Source: JAATFS01 sp037145635 (lineage in GTDB: Bacteria > Pseudomonadota > Gammaproteobacteria > Xanthomonadales > Xanthomonadaceae). From it: 64,000 bases of DNA. Below are positions 18,415 through 27,345 of this stretch, piece by piece; position 1 is the first letter of the stretch; each line of letters starts with the position of its first letter. The notes under the pieces were generated by a model that saw nothing but the letters and a program-made list of their open reading frames with translations, did not search any database and was not told where the DNA came from. The stretch is taken from positions 143,976 to 207,975 of the forward strand of contig JBBCXB010000007.1 of the NCBI GenBank assembly GCA_037145635.1, written 5' to 3'. The position numbers were made by a program, and so were the translations under genes.

Positions 18415-19212
18415 TCAGCGCACCGGCACGTCGTAGGACGTGTCCGGCGTGGGTTCGGGCTGGAAGGTGAAGTGCCACCACTCCAGCGGATAGTTGCGGA
18501 AGCCCTGCGCCGCCATCGCCGCCAGCAGGCGCCGGCGGTGGGCGCGCTGCGCGACGGTCAGGCCCGGGGCGTCGGTGTGCGCGGCCGGATCGAAGAAATC
18601 GAAGCCCGTGCCCATGTCCACCGCCTTGCACGGGCCGAGCCGGCAATCGCGAAGGGTGAGGTCGACGGTGGCGCCGCGGCTGTGGCCGGAGGTCTCGGCG
18701 ATGTAGTCGCCCAGCAGCACGCGCTTGTCCAGGTGGGGGTAGTGGCGCGCCCGGGTGGTGCCGTCTTCGGGAGCGGCGGCCCAGGCCACGAAGGCGTGCA
18801 CCGCGCGCACCGGCCGGTAGCAGTCGAACACCTGCAGGCCATAGCCGGCCGCGTGCAGGGCCTGCTGCACCCGCGCCAGGGCCTGTGCCGCGGGCGCCAG
18901 CAGGTAGCACCGGGCGGCCTCGTAGCCGGGGACCGGGCGGCCGGTGAAGTTGTCGCGGCCGGCATAGCGGATATCCAGGGCGATGTCCGGCGCGATCGCG
19001 TGCACGTCCACCAGGCCCGCCTGCGCGGGCGTGGCCGCCGGCGACAGGACCGGCACGCTGGCCGCGGCTGCCGCGCCGCTGGCCAGCATCAGGCCCCCCA
19101 TGCTGGCCAAGGCGAGTGCGAACCGGCAGGCGAGCGGCGCCGGGAGTGTGCGGAAGGGCAGCGAGCGCGCGAGGGCGGTGGCGAGTGGCGGCATTCGCGC
19201 AGCATAGGCCAT
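18415..19212 (-). CDS. D-alanyl-D-alanine dipeptidase, VanX/DdpX family
   Basis: A 265-residue zinc dipeptidase that hydrolyses D-Ala-D-Ala. It has the family motif DIRYAGRDNFTG near residue 80, Arg133 in CYRPVRA, and the zinc ligands His177 and Asp184 in SGHSRGATVD and His247 with catalytic Glu244 in EWWHF. The N-terminus looks like a signal peptide (residues 25-51), so it probably acts in the periplasm as in DdpX-type dipeptide use. Two in-frame ATGs, 19212 and 19194, are possible starts. The setting among peptidoglycan-degrading and recycling genes favours a nutritional role over glycopeptide resistance; no vanHA genes are present. Confidence 0.92.
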   Translation of the reverse strand: MAYAARMPPLATALARSLPFRTLPAPLACRFALALASMGGLMLASGAAAAASVPVLSPAATPAQAGLVDVHAIAPDIALDIRYAGRDNFTGRPVPGYEAARCYLLAPAAQALARVQQALHAAGYGLQVFDCYRPVRAVHAFVAWAAAPEDGTTRARHYPHLDKRVLLGDYIAETSGHSRGATVDLTLRDCRLGPCKAVDMGTGFDFFDPAAHTDAPGLTVAQRAHRRRLLAAMAAQGFRNYPLEWWHFTFQPEPTPDTSYDVPVR

Positions 19213-19373
19213 CGCCGTGCACGAGGGTCCGTCCCTACGCCGGCGCCGGCGAGACCGCGCCCGAAACGCACAGGCGGGCATGGGCGGGGGCCCCGGCCGC
19301 CGCGGGCGGTGAGCCGCGGCCCCGTGTTGCCGGCCGCCGCCCGGCCACCCCGGGCGGCGACCGCGGCGGCGGA

Positions 19374-20744
19374 TCAGCGTGCCGGCGACTGCGCCTGGGT
19401 ACGCTGCGGGTCCGGGGCCTGCGCGTGCGCCTGGCGCTGGGTCTCGGCCGCCAGTTGCTGCTGGCTCTGCTCCAGCGGCACCGCCGCGGCCTGCTGCCGG
19501 TCGACGTAGGCGCGGTTCACGTCGTGCGGATTGTTCGGGTTGCGCTCCACCGCGATCATGCCCTTGCCGTCGGTGCTGTGCACCAGGTCGTCGATGCGCG
19601 ACATGCCGCTGGCCTTGGCCTCGAATGCCACCTGGCCGGCGGCGCGCTGCATTTCCTCGCGGCTGGTGTAGCCGCCGTTCGGGCCCTGCTTCTCCAGTTG
19701 CCTCACCGCCTGGTCGAACATCGGGTTGTCGCGGCGCAACTGGTCCACGCCCTGCTGCCGGTGCAGCGCCTTTTCCAGCGAGGCGAGCGTCTCCGGGCCG
19801 ACCTTGCCGTCCACGCCCTTGAGGCGGGCGTCGTGCTGGAACTTCTCCACCGCCGCCTCGGTCTTCGGCCCGTAGTGGCCGATGGCGTCCTTGGCATCCA
19901 TGTAGCCAAGCCTGGACAACGTCTCCTGCAGGCCCTTCACCGCCGCACCCTGCGCATTGCGCGCGAGGACGCCGTGGCCATCCTGCGCATGCGCGCCGGC
20001 ACCGCCGTGCGCCCTGCCCGGCGGCGACGCATGCGCGGGGCGGTCGTGCTGCCCGCCGCTCCTGGCGACCGTCCTGTCCAGGTCGGCCAGCTTGAACAGG
20101 TCCGCCTTCTCGTTCTCGGCACGGTTCTTCAGCGAGTCGAGGGTCTTCTGCCGCTCCACGCGCGGGAACAGCGCCTTGACGTGCTCGGCCTTGTAGTCCT
20201 GCACCGCGCCGACGATGTCCTTGTCGGACAGCCGGGACAGGTCGTAGCCCTTGCCGAACTTGGCTTCCATCCCCTTCAGGAACACGCCCGAGCCGCCGGG
20301 CTTCGCATCGCTCCCCGGGCCGTACTGGACCGCGGTGCTCCACAGCGCGTCCTGCACCGCCGGACCGCGTGCGGACAGGTCCAGGCCCTTGTCCTGCAGG
20401 CGGTCGACCAGCTTGTCGTAGTGCGTGCGCTTGATGTAGTCGTGCTGCTCCTGCGCGAAGCCGCCGTCGGACCCGGCCAGCGCCTTCCACTTCGTGCTGA
20501 AGGCGGCCGAACCGGGGGTCAGGCCGGCGAACTCGTCGGCGTAGCTGCTGTCCTTGACGAAGGCCGCGACCGTCCCCCCCACGATGACCTTGCCTTCGCG
20601 GGTCTTCACCTGCGAGGTCATCTGGTAGGAGCCGTACGAGACGCCGCCCGGGTCGTCGACGCCGGAGGACACCGTGCCCGCGCCGCGCCCGCCGGTCTCG
20701 TACTGCTTGGAGGTCTGACCCAGCTCCCAGCCCTGGTCACTCAT
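19374..20744 (-). CDS. Putative X-T4SS antibacterial effector: lysozyme-like domain, PG_binding_1, XVIPCD
   Basis: A 456-residue protein without a signal peptide. Residues 1-190 form a lysozyme/transglycosylase-like region with a YETGGRGAGTVSSG ... GGVSYGSYQ motif whose Glu is a candidate catalytic residue. Around residues 265-330 is a PG_binding_1 repeat (LQETLSRLGYMD ... YGPKTEAAVEKFQ). The last 120 residues match the XVIPCD signal of Xanthomonadales type IV effectors: NPMFDQAVRQLE, GMSRIDDLV, NPHDVNRAYVD, then a Gln/Ala-rich tail. Family knowledge: such proteins are delivered by the X-T4SS into rival bacteria. The ATG has AAGGAG 7 bases upstream. The LprI-like lipoprotein gene 48 bp upstream is the probable immunity gene. 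Confidence 0.88.
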   Translation of the reverse strand: MSDQGWELGQTSKQYETGGRGAGTVSSGVDDPGGVSYGSYQMTSQVKTREGKVIVGGTVAAFVKDSSYADEFAGLTPGSAAFSTKWKALAGSDGGFAQEQHDYIKRTHYDKLVDRLQDKGLDLSARGPAVQDALWSTAVQYGPGSDAKPGGSGVFLKGMEAKFGKGYDLSRLSDKDIVGAVQDYKAEHVKALFPRVERQKTLDSLKNRAENEKADLFKLADLDRTVARSGGQHDRPAHASPPGRAHGGAGAHAQDGHGVLARNAQGAAVKGLQETLSRLGYMDAKDAIGHYGPKTEAAVEKFQHDARLKGVDGKVGPETLASLEKALHRQQGVDQLRRDNPMFDQAVRQLEKQGPNGGYTSREEMQRAAGQVAFEAKASGMSRIDDLVHSTDGKGMIAVERNPNNPHDVNRAYVDRQQAAAVPLEQSQQQLAAETQRQAHAQAPDPQRTQAQSPAR

Positions 20745-20792
20745 CACCGCTCTCCTTGTCTGAAATTCGCGTCACCGGAACCGCCGCAGGAA

Positions 20793-21314
20793 TCAGCGCG
20801 CGGCCAGCTCGTCCGCGCGCCGGGCGGTCATCTCGAGGCGGCACTCGGCCGCGTCCACGCGCCCGGCCTGCCCGCCATCCGGGTCGTAGGCGCACTTGTC
20901 GTCGCGCTCGGCGATCCACCCGCGCTGCTGGTCGCGCAGCGCATGCTGCTCGGCGTCGCCCAGCCTGGCCATCAGGGCCTTGTAGACCGTGTTGAGGCGG
21001 CCGTCCTGGTAGGCGTACTCGGCGTCGATGCAGTCCTGCATCGTCGGGGTCACGCCGGCGGCGGCGCTGATGCATGCATCGTAGGACGGTCGCAGCATGG
21101 GGGTCTCTCCTGAGGGGGGGGCAGGCGCGGCAGACGCCGGTGCCTGGGGTGAGGGCGCGCTCGCCGCAGTCGCAGCGCGCGCAGGGGTCGCCGTGCCCGC
21201 GGGCGCGGCGGCCGCTGCCGTCGAGGCCGGCGCGGGCGACCCGCCGGTGCACGCGGCGGTCAGCCCGCACAGCGCCAGCAGGCAGAAGGCAGGGAAACGC
21301 TTGACGATGGCCAC
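20793..21314 (-). CDS. LprI-like (DUF1311) lipoprotein, probable immunity protein
   Basis: A 173-residue exported protein. The GTG start gives VAIVKRFPAFCLLALCGLTAAC, a signal with a somewhat weak lipobox (TAAC), and AAGGCG lies upstream; no ATG start is available without a long noncoding-like extension. After an Ala/Pro/Ser-rich linker comes a DUF1311/LprI domain of about 90 residues with four Cys (DACIS, QDCID, DKCAY, AECRL). LprI of Mycobacterium is a lysozyme inhibitor. Its position directly before an effector with a lysozyme-like domain suggests that it blocks that enzyme in the periplasm of the producing cell and its kin. Confidence 0.82.
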   Translation of the reverse strand: MAIVKRFPAFCLLALCGLTAACTGGSPAPASTAAAAAPAGTATPARAATAASAPSPQAPASAAPAPPSGETPMLRPSYDACISAAAGVTPTMQDCIDAEYAYQDGRLNTVYKALMARLGDAEQHALRDQQRGWIAERDDKCAYDPDGGQAGRVDAAECRLEMTARRADELAAR

Positions 21315-21908
21315 GGTCGGAATTCGCCTTGTGCGGATGCGGATGCGGATGCGGGAGGGCCCTTCTAAACGATCGTCGTCGCCGTGTCCAACCGGTGCTG
21401 CGCTGCGGCAAGCGATGGATTGCGGAGCACGGGCGGTGATGGCGTGTGCGTGGGGCGAACGGCACGCCGGCGTTCCGCTCCGGCCCTTCGGGCGAGTGCG
21501 GTATCCCCTGTCGCTGGCGAATGGCTCGCCGACCATCGCCCCGGTGCGTTCCGCCCAGGTCGGACCGGTGGCCGCACCGGGACCTGGCCACGGCGCCGTT
21601 GCCGGTGGCGCAGGAGCCTATCCGTCGTCCTTCTGCCCCTGGCTGTCGGCGCGCACGCGCCCAGGTGCCGGCACCGGCTCCTCCGCCGCGGGTGCGGCGC
21701 TCGCTGCGGCCGCGGCCACCGGGATGGCGGCGGGCGGCTCGCCGTGCGGCCGCCGGGCGACAGGAGCGTCGCCCCCTCGGGGGCGTCTTCGCGCGCTTCG
21801 CCGCCGCGTCCTACAGCGTGCTTGGCGCGCCCTTGCTGGCCACACCCGTCCGCGACAGGCGCATGCGCAGAAGCCTGCGGCACGCCCGCGGCGACAGGCG
21901 CGCCATGC
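21315..21908. other. Intergenic, no gene recognised
   Basis: Nearly 600 bases with only noncoding-like frames on either strand. A short hexanucleotide repeat, three exact copies of TGCGGA (21332-21349), lies just upstream of the immunity-gene start. This stretch must include the promoter of the immunity/effector pair. I could not see a terminator after the amidase gene. Confidence 0.4.
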
Positions 21909-22709
21909 TCACGGGACGTCCGGTTCCGGCGTGGGCGTCGGTTGCGGCCGTGCCGGCGTCGGCCCGGTCATTGCATGGAGGATCCGCAGGTCCTCGGCGT
22001 CGAGCGCGGTGGCGTCGTTGCCGCGATAGTGGTGGTGAAAGGCGCGCAGCGCGGCCGCGCGGTCGTCGATCGGATAGCCGATCAGCGCCAGCGCCTGCCA
22101 CGGGTCGAAGCCCGCCGGGGCCGGCGGGGCGTCCTCGGCCGGCCAGCGCCCGAAGCCGGCCATGGCCAGCTGCCGCCACGGGAACCGCGGGCCCGGGTCG
22201 ACCTTGCGGGTCGGCGCGAAGTCCTCGTGCCCCACCACCTGCGTGCGCGGGATGCGCAGGCGGGTGCACAGGTCTTCCAGCAATACCAGCAGGCTGTCGA
22301 TCTGCGCCGGCTGGAACGGGCTGCGGCCGTCGTTGTCCAGCTCGATGCCGATCGAGGCCGAGTTGATGTCGGTGATCGTGCCCCAGCGCCCGGCGCCGCC
22401 GTGCCAGGCGCGGCGCTCGTCGCTGACCAGCTGGTAGCGCGTGCCGTCGCGGCCGATCAGGTAGTGCGCGCTGACCTTGCCCTTGCTGTTGTGCGAGCGC
22501 AGCGTGTCCAGGCTCTGCTGCACCGACGCCTGGTCGGTGTAGTGGAGGACGATCAGGACCGGGCGGCGCAGGTCCTGGTTGGGCGACGGCACCCACTCGG
22601 CCAGCGGGTTGCGCGACGGTGCATGCGCGCAGGCGCCGAGCAGGCCGGCGAGCAGCAGCGCCAACAGCCCGCGCGCGCAACGGCGGGGGACGGGGAAAAC
22701 ACGGGTCAT
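21909..22709 (-). CDS. N-acetylmuramoyl-L-alanine amidase, lipoprotein (AmiD/AmpD family)
   Basis: A 266-residue Amidase_2 family enzyme that cleaves the MurNAc-L-Ala amide bond. It has a lipoprotein signal (LLALLLAGLLGAC) and zinc-site segments typical of AmpD/AmiD: VLIVLHYTDQ (first His), HGGAGRWG, NSASIGIELDN (catalytic Glu) and VVGHEDFAPTRKVDPG (second His, Asp). The lipid anchor points to an AmiD-like periplasmic outer-membrane location, not cytoplasmic AmpD. The start is the ATG with GGAG 8 bases upstream. Another in-frame ATG at 22880 overlaps the stop of the upstream hydrolase gene but would precede the signal peptide by 57 residues. Confidence 0.93.
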   Translation of the reverse strand: MTRVFPVPRRCARGLLALLLAGLLGACAHAPSRNPLAEWVPSPNQDLRRPVLIVLHYTDQASVQQSLDTLRSHNSKGKVSAHYLIGRDGTRYQLVSDERRAWHGGAGRWGTITDINSASIGIELDNDGRSPFQPAQIDSLLVLLEDLCTRLRIPRTQVVGHEDFAPTRKVDPGPRFPWRQLAMAGFGRWPAEDAPPAPAGFDPWQALALIGYPIDDRAAALRAFHHHYRGNDATALDAEDLRILHAMTGPTPARPQPTPTPEPDVP

Positions 22710-22876
22710 GGCATCTCCAGAAGCAGGGGCCGGGCGCGGCAGGCCCAGCACGGACCGCACGCCAAGCCGCGACCGCGACGCGGCCGGCCGCACCCGGCAA
22801 CGCGCGGGACCGGGCGAGGCCGGGCGCCGGGGCCGGAACGCCCCCGCACCGCGGCGTGTGGGGACCGCGTCCGTGG

Positions 22877-24538
22877 TCATGGCACCGCGTCCGGCGGGCA
22901 CGGCGCGACCCGGGTGAACGCCAGGTCGGCATAGTCGTAGCTGAAGTCCGCGTCCGCATCGACCGGGGCCAGCCGCAGCGTGGAACGACCGTCGGGGGCG
23001 GCCGCGAAGTCCAGCCACGGCTCGGCCTCGACGCCGGGATCGCTCCAGTCCACCTGCCAGCGCGCGCCGACGCGCAGCACCTCGCCCTGCAGCAACGGCG
23101 ACTTGCGCGCGGCGAACCACAGCGCGCCGTCGCGCGGGCACAGCGTGACCTCGCCGAACCAGGGGTCGCGCCACACGCCCTGCTGCCCGCGCAGCGCGTC
23201 GGCGGACGCCGCAACGCGCGGCGGGTGTGCACCCGCGGCCGGCGCGGGACCCGTCCGCGCCGCGTCGGCGCGCTCGCGCGCGAGCAGGTCGGCGTAATGC
23301 GTCACGTCCAGCGCGGCGCCCTCGGGGCGGGTGAGGCGCTTGGTCAGCGCCGCGCCCAGGGTGGTGCGCAGCTCGTCGTCGTCGCCGTTGCTGAGGATGA
23401 CGAAGCCGCTGCGCCGGTCCGGCAACAGCACCAGCGAGGAATACATGCCGGTCAGGGTCCCGGTATGGGCCACCTTCCACTGGCCATCGGCATCGGACAG
23501 GCGCCAGCCGTAGCCATAGCCGTACAGGTGCGTGCCCTCCCAGGCGCGCATCCGCGTGGAAATGGGCATCGGCGTCTGCAGGGTCCACACCGCCTGGCGC
23601 TGCGCCGGCGACAGCCACGCCGCCGCGCCGGTGGACGGCACCAGCCACGCGCGCATCCAGGCCAGCATGTCGTCGAGGCCGCAACGGATGCCGCCGGCGG
23701 CCATCGACGGCGAATCCGGGATCCGTGCCGCATCCGCGCGCACCACGACGTTGCGTCCCTCCCGGCGGCCATGCGGCTGCGCCACGTTGCCCACCGCGTC
23801 GCGGTCCCAGCCACCCACCTGGCAGCCGCGCAGGCCCAGCGGCGCGAACACCTGCTCGCGCACCAGCTGGGCGTAGGGCTTGCCGCCGGCGCGCGCGGCC
23901 ACCTCGCCGGCGACCACGTACAGCAGGTTGTCGTAGGCGTAGTGCGCGCGGAAGCTGTGGGTGGGCCGCAGATGCGCCAGCCCGGCGAGGAGGTCGTCGC
24001 GGCTGAAGGCGTTGGGCTCGGGCCACAGCATCAGGTCGCCGGCCCCCAGGCCCAGGCCGCTGTTGTGGATCAGCAGGTCGCGCACCTGCAGCTGGCGCGT
24101 CACCCACGGGTCGTACATGCGGAACGACGGCAGATAGCGGGTGACCGGCGCCTCCCAGTCGAGCTTGCCCGCGTCGACCAGGCGCGCCAACACCGCCGTG
24201 GTCATCGCCTTGGTGTTGGAGCCGATCTTGAACAGGGTCTGCGCGTCGACGCGCTCGCCGCTGCCGGCGCGCCGCTCGCCGGCGGTGCGCGCGTAGGCCA
24301 CGCGGCCGTCGACGATCACCCCGACCGCCAGTCCGGGCGGGGCGTAGCGCGCCAGCGCCTGATCGAACAGCCGGTCCAGCGCGGCGCGGTCCTGCGCCGC
24401 GGCCGCCGGCCCCGGCACCGGGGCTGCGCCGAGCCCGCCCGACAGCGCCAGGGCGCCCATCAGCCACAGCGCGCGGAGCCGGCCCCGCCGGCGCGGCGCG
24501 CCGCGGGACGCGGACCGTGCCGCGTCAACTGCCTGCAT
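22877..24538 (-). CDS. Serine hydrolase, beta-lactamase/penicillin-binding family
   Basis: A 553-residue exported serine hydrolase of the class C beta-lactamase/AmpC-like superfamily. The SxxK motif is S107-N-T-K110, the second motif is YDN in HYAYDNLLY, and the KTG-equivalent is HTG in VAHTGTLTGMYS. After the catalytic domain (to about residue 400) a C-terminal beta-rich domain of about 130 residues follows, like DUF3471-type tails. Such proteins include D-aminopeptidases and D-Ala carboxypeptidases; here the setting suggests hydrolysis of peptidoglycan-derived peptides. It begins 14 bp after the TonB-dependent receptor and is probably cotranscribed with it. Confidence 0.9.
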   Translation of the reverse strand: MQAVDAARSASRGAPRRRGRLRALWLMGALALSGGLGAAPVPGPAAAAQDRAALDRLFDQALARYAPPGLAVGVIVDGRVAYARTAGERRAGSGERVDAQTLFKIGSNTKAMTTAVLARLVDAGKLDWEAPVTRYLPSFRMYDPWVTRQLQVRDLLIHNSGLGLGAGDLMLWPEPNAFSRDDLLAGLAHLRPTHSFRAHYAYDNLLYVVAGEVAARAGGKPYAQLVREQVFAPLGLRGCQVGGWDRDAVGNVAQPHGRREGRNVVVRADAARIPDSPSMAAGGIRCGLDDMLAWMRAWLVPSTGAAAWLSPAQRQAVWTLQTPMPISTRMRAWEGTHLYGYGYGWRLSDADGQWKVAHTGTLTGMYSSLVLLPDRRSGFVILSNGDDDELRTTLGAALTKRLTRPEGAALDVTHYADLLARERADAARTGPAPAAGAHPPRVAASADALRGQQGVWRDPWFGEVTLCPRDGALWFAARKSPLLQGEVLRVGARWQVDWSDPGVEAEPWLDFAAAPDGRSTLRLAPVDADADFSYDYADLAFTRVAPCPPDAVP

Positions 24539-24552
24539 CGCCACCGTGGCCC

Positions 24553-27345
24553 TCAGAAGTTGTAGGTGAAGTTGGCATACAGCTGCCGCCCGATCGCACT
24601 GTACACGCGCGGGAAGTACGGCCAGGCGGTGTAGCTGTCGTCGCGCGGGTGGATGCGGTCGAACACGTTGAGCACGCTCAGCCCCAGCGTGGCCCGGTCG
24701 GTGATCTGCCTGGCGATGTCCGCGTTCCAGACCACGTACGGAGCCACGCGCCCGGTCTCGGCATAGTTCGGGCGCGAGCCATAGCGGTAGCCGTACAGGC
24801 TGGTGGACCAGCCGCCGAGGGTCCAGTTCACGCGCCAGTTGGTGCGGGTGCGGAACGCCAGGTAGTCGACGTCGTTCATCACGTCCTGCGCGGCGGCACC
24901 GGCGAACTGCGCCACCTCCATCTTCAGCACGTGGGTATAGCCGGCCTGCAGGCCGAACGCGCCCCAGCGGCCGGCGTCCAGGGTGTAGCGCAGGGTGGCG
25001 TCGATGCCGTCGGTGCGCATCAGCGACTGGTTGATCGGGAAGGTCTCGAAGGCGGTGATCTGGCCCTCGGCGGTCAGCTCGGTGCCGGGGCTGCGGGTGA
25101 CCGAATCGAGGTAGAACCGGCACGACGCCGAGCCCGGGTCCACCGGGTTGCCGGCGCGGTCGCTGCCGAGCAGGCAGCTGGCGTTGTTCTCCAGCAGGGT
25201 CTCGCTGGAGATCGACTCCACGCGGCCCTCCAGCTCGATGCGGTAGTAGTCGGCGCTCAGCGACAGCGTCGGCAGCAGGTCCCAGACCAGGCCCAGCGTG
25301 GTCGACTTGCCCTTCTCCTCCTCCAGCAGCGGATTGGACGACTGGGTGGAGAAGGTCTGGTACTCGTACGCCGCCGAGCACGCGTCCGACAGCGGGTCCA
25401 GCCCGGCACGTCGGCACAGGTATTCGTCGATGATGGTGGGGTTGTTGGCGCTGGTGCCGGCATAGATCCACAGCAGGTCCGGAGCGCGGAAGCTGGTGGC
25501 GTGGGTGCCGCGCAGCAGCAGGGTATCGAACGGGCGCCACTCCAGCCCGGCCTGCCAGGTGGTGGCGGCGTCGACCGAGGTGATGTCGTCGTACTTGTCG
25601 TAGCGGCCGGCCAGGGTGGCGCTGAGCCGGCTGAAGATCGGCACGCGCAGCTCCACGCCGGCGGCGTAGCGGTCGCGCGGGCCGCCGCCCGGGGTCTGGG
25701 TGAGGTTGTAGATGCGCTCGCTGCCGGTGTAGTCCACGGTGGTGCGCGGGTCCGGATCCAGGTCGTACTTCTGCCGCGCCGCCTCCAGCACCGTGGCGAG
25801 CTGCACCGGGCCGGCCGGCAGTTCGAACAGGTCGCCGCTGAACACGAACTGGGCCTGGTCGGTGCTGGAGCGGCCGCGGCTGACCACGTCGGTGGTGAGC
25901 TGGTCGTACAGGGCCGCGCTGGCGGGCGCGAACAGGCGGTCGCTGTAGAACGAGCGGATCTCCACGCCGTCGGCCGTGTAGCCCTGGATCGGCCCCAGGT
26001 AGTAGTCGCGCACCGCGTTGGTCAGGAAGCGCGGGCGGTGGGTGGTGATGTCGTAGCGCGACAGCGACACGCTCGCGTCCCAGTCGAAGCGCCCGTCGAA
26101 CAGCTTGCCGCGCACGCCCGCGTTGACGTTCCAGGACCTCTCGTCGTACTCGATGTTCTTGATCCCGCCCACTTCCGAGGGCTGGAAGATCCGCTGCGCG
26201 GTCACCAGGCCCAGGCTCGGGTCGTAGACGGTGAAGGCGCCCTCGCCGAGGTAGTAGTGGGTCTGGCTGGAGCTCTCGTCCCGGGAGCGGTTGGCCAGCA
26301 CCTGCGCATAGGCCTGCATCTCGTCGCTGAAGTCGAAGGTGCCGGACACGTAGGCGGAGGTCTTGCCGTAGCCGTTCTGCACCGAGCGGCCGGCGTAGTA
26401 GCCGAAGGCGCCGCAGCGGTCGGGCGCGGCCAGGTCGTCGCGGGTCCTGTACGGGACGAATTCCGGGTTGGTGGCGGCGCAGGCCTGCGCCAGCGCGCCG
26501 GCCGAGGTGGAGAGCCCGGCGTCGCCCGGCCACAGGTAGGTGTTGCCGCGGCGCAGGTAGACCCCGGAGATCGAGGCGTTGGGGCTGGACGGGTCGGCGC
26601 GGTTGGCCGGGTGGTCGTAGTAGGAATCCATGAAGTCGCGCTGGCGGGCGACGATGGGTTCGCGGTCCAGCCGTTCGAACGCATAGGTCACGCTCCAGCG
26701 CTCGCCGGTGCGGCCGCCGCTCCATTGCAGCTGCCCGGTATCGCCGCCCCCGCGCGTGGTGGTGCCGCCGCGCAGGCGGAGCGTGTCGCCGCTGAAGTGG
26801 CTCTTGGTGATGATGTTGACCACGCCGGCCACCGCGTCGGAGCCGTAGATGGCCGAGGCGCCGCCGCTCATCACCTCGATGCGCTCCACCGCCGCCGCCG
26901 GGATGCTGCCCAGGCTGACCGCGGTGCCGTTGGCGCCGTAGGACTGCGGGTAGTCGGCCATGCGCTTGCCGTTGAGCAGGATCAGCTGGTAGCCGGGCCC
27001 GAGGCCGCGCAGGTTGAGGTACTGGCCGTTGGGCGAACTGCCGGTCTGGTCGCTCTCGTTGAACGCGCTGCCGCTGAACTGGGTCAGCGTGCCCAGCGAT
27101 TCCCACACCGTGCTGAAGCCCTGCTTCTGGATCTCCTGCGCGGTGATGACGGTGACCGGTGCCGGCCCCTCGACCTGCGAGCGCGCGATGCGCGAACCGG
27201 TGACGGTGACCTTGTCGAGGTCGCGCGGGGCGGCGGCGACCGACTGCGCCACGGCGGGTGCCGACAGGGCCAGCCCGGCCAGCAGCGCGACGGCGGGACG
27301 AACCCGCGGGATGGACGGACGGCGACGGTGAATTCGGACGGACAC
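24553..27345 (-). CDS. TonB-dependent outer-membrane receptor
   Basis: A 930-residue TonB-dependent receptor. It starts with GTG placed 6 bases after AGGAG, giving a long signal peptide (PAVALLAGLALSAPAVAQS). A TonB-box-like segment DKVTVTGSRI is followed by the plug domain (PVTVITAQEIQKQGFST ... ERIEVMSGGASAIYGSDAVAGVVNI), then a 22-strand barrel ending in the aromatic terminus FTYNF. The open frame extends further upstream but is noncoding-like. Substrate unknown; its place with an amidase, a serine hydrolase and a divergent muropeptide-processing operon suggests uptake of peptidoglycan fragments or peptides. Confidence 0.94.
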   Translation of the reverse strand: MSVRIHRRRPSIPRVRPAVALLAGLALSAPAVAQSVAAAPRDLDKVTVTGSRIARSQVEGPAPVTVITAQEIQKQGFSTVWESLGTLTQFSGSAFNESDQTGSSPNGQYLNLRGLGPGYQLILLNGKRMADYPQSYGANGTAVSLGSIPAAAVERIEVMSGGASAIYGSDAVAGVVNIITKSHFSGDTLRLRGGTTTRGGGDTGQLQWSGGRTGERWSVTYAFERLDREPIVARQRDFMDSYYDHPANRADPSSPNASISGVYLRRGNTYLWPGDAGLSTSAGALAQACAATNPEFVPYRTRDDLAAPDRCGAFGYYAGRSVQNGYGKTSAYVSGTFDFSDEMQAYAQVLANRSRDESSSQTHYYLGEGAFTVYDPSLGLVTAQRIFQPSEVGGIKNIEYDERSWNVNAGVRGKLFDGRFDWDASVSLSRYDITTHRPRFLTNAVRDYYLGPIQGYTADGVEIRSFYSDRLFAPASAALYDQLTTDVVSRGRSSTDQAQFVFSGDLFELPAGPVQLATVLEAARQKYDLDPDPRTTVDYTGSERIYNLTQTPGGGPRDRYAAGVELRVPIFSRLSATLAGRYDKYDDITSVDAATTWQAGLEWRPFDTLLLRGTHATSFRAPDLLWIYAGTSANNPTIIDEYLCRRAGLDPLSDACSAAYEYQTFSTQSSNPLLEEEKGKSTTLGLVWDLLPTLSLSADYYRIELEGRVESISSETLLENNASCLLGSDRAGNPVDPGSASCRFYLDSVTRSPGTELTAEGQITAFETFPINQSLMRTDGIDATLRYTLDAGRWGAFGLQAGYTHVLKMEVAQFAGAAAQDVMNDVDYLAFRTRTNWRVNWTLGGWSTSLYGYRYGSRPNYAETGRVAPYVVWNADIARQITDRATLGLSVLNVFDRIHPRDDSYTAWPYFPRVYSAIGRQLYANFTYNF

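Noticed and set aside
18415..20490. Apparent fusion of the VanX-type dipeptidase with an N-terminal extension of over 400 residues
   Set aside because: The extension is an out-of-frame shadow of the effector gene. The dipeptidase has its own signal peptide and start near 19212.
21365..21883. A 172-codon minus-strand frame in the gap before the immunity gene
   Set aside because: Arg/Pro-rich, no ribosome-binding site and no recognisable fold; treated as noncoding.
22710..22880. Amidase start at the ATG overlapping the upstream stop codon
   Set aside because: It would place 57 Arg/Pro-rich residues before a complete lipoprotein signal peptide; the ATG at 22709 has a good ribosome-binding site.
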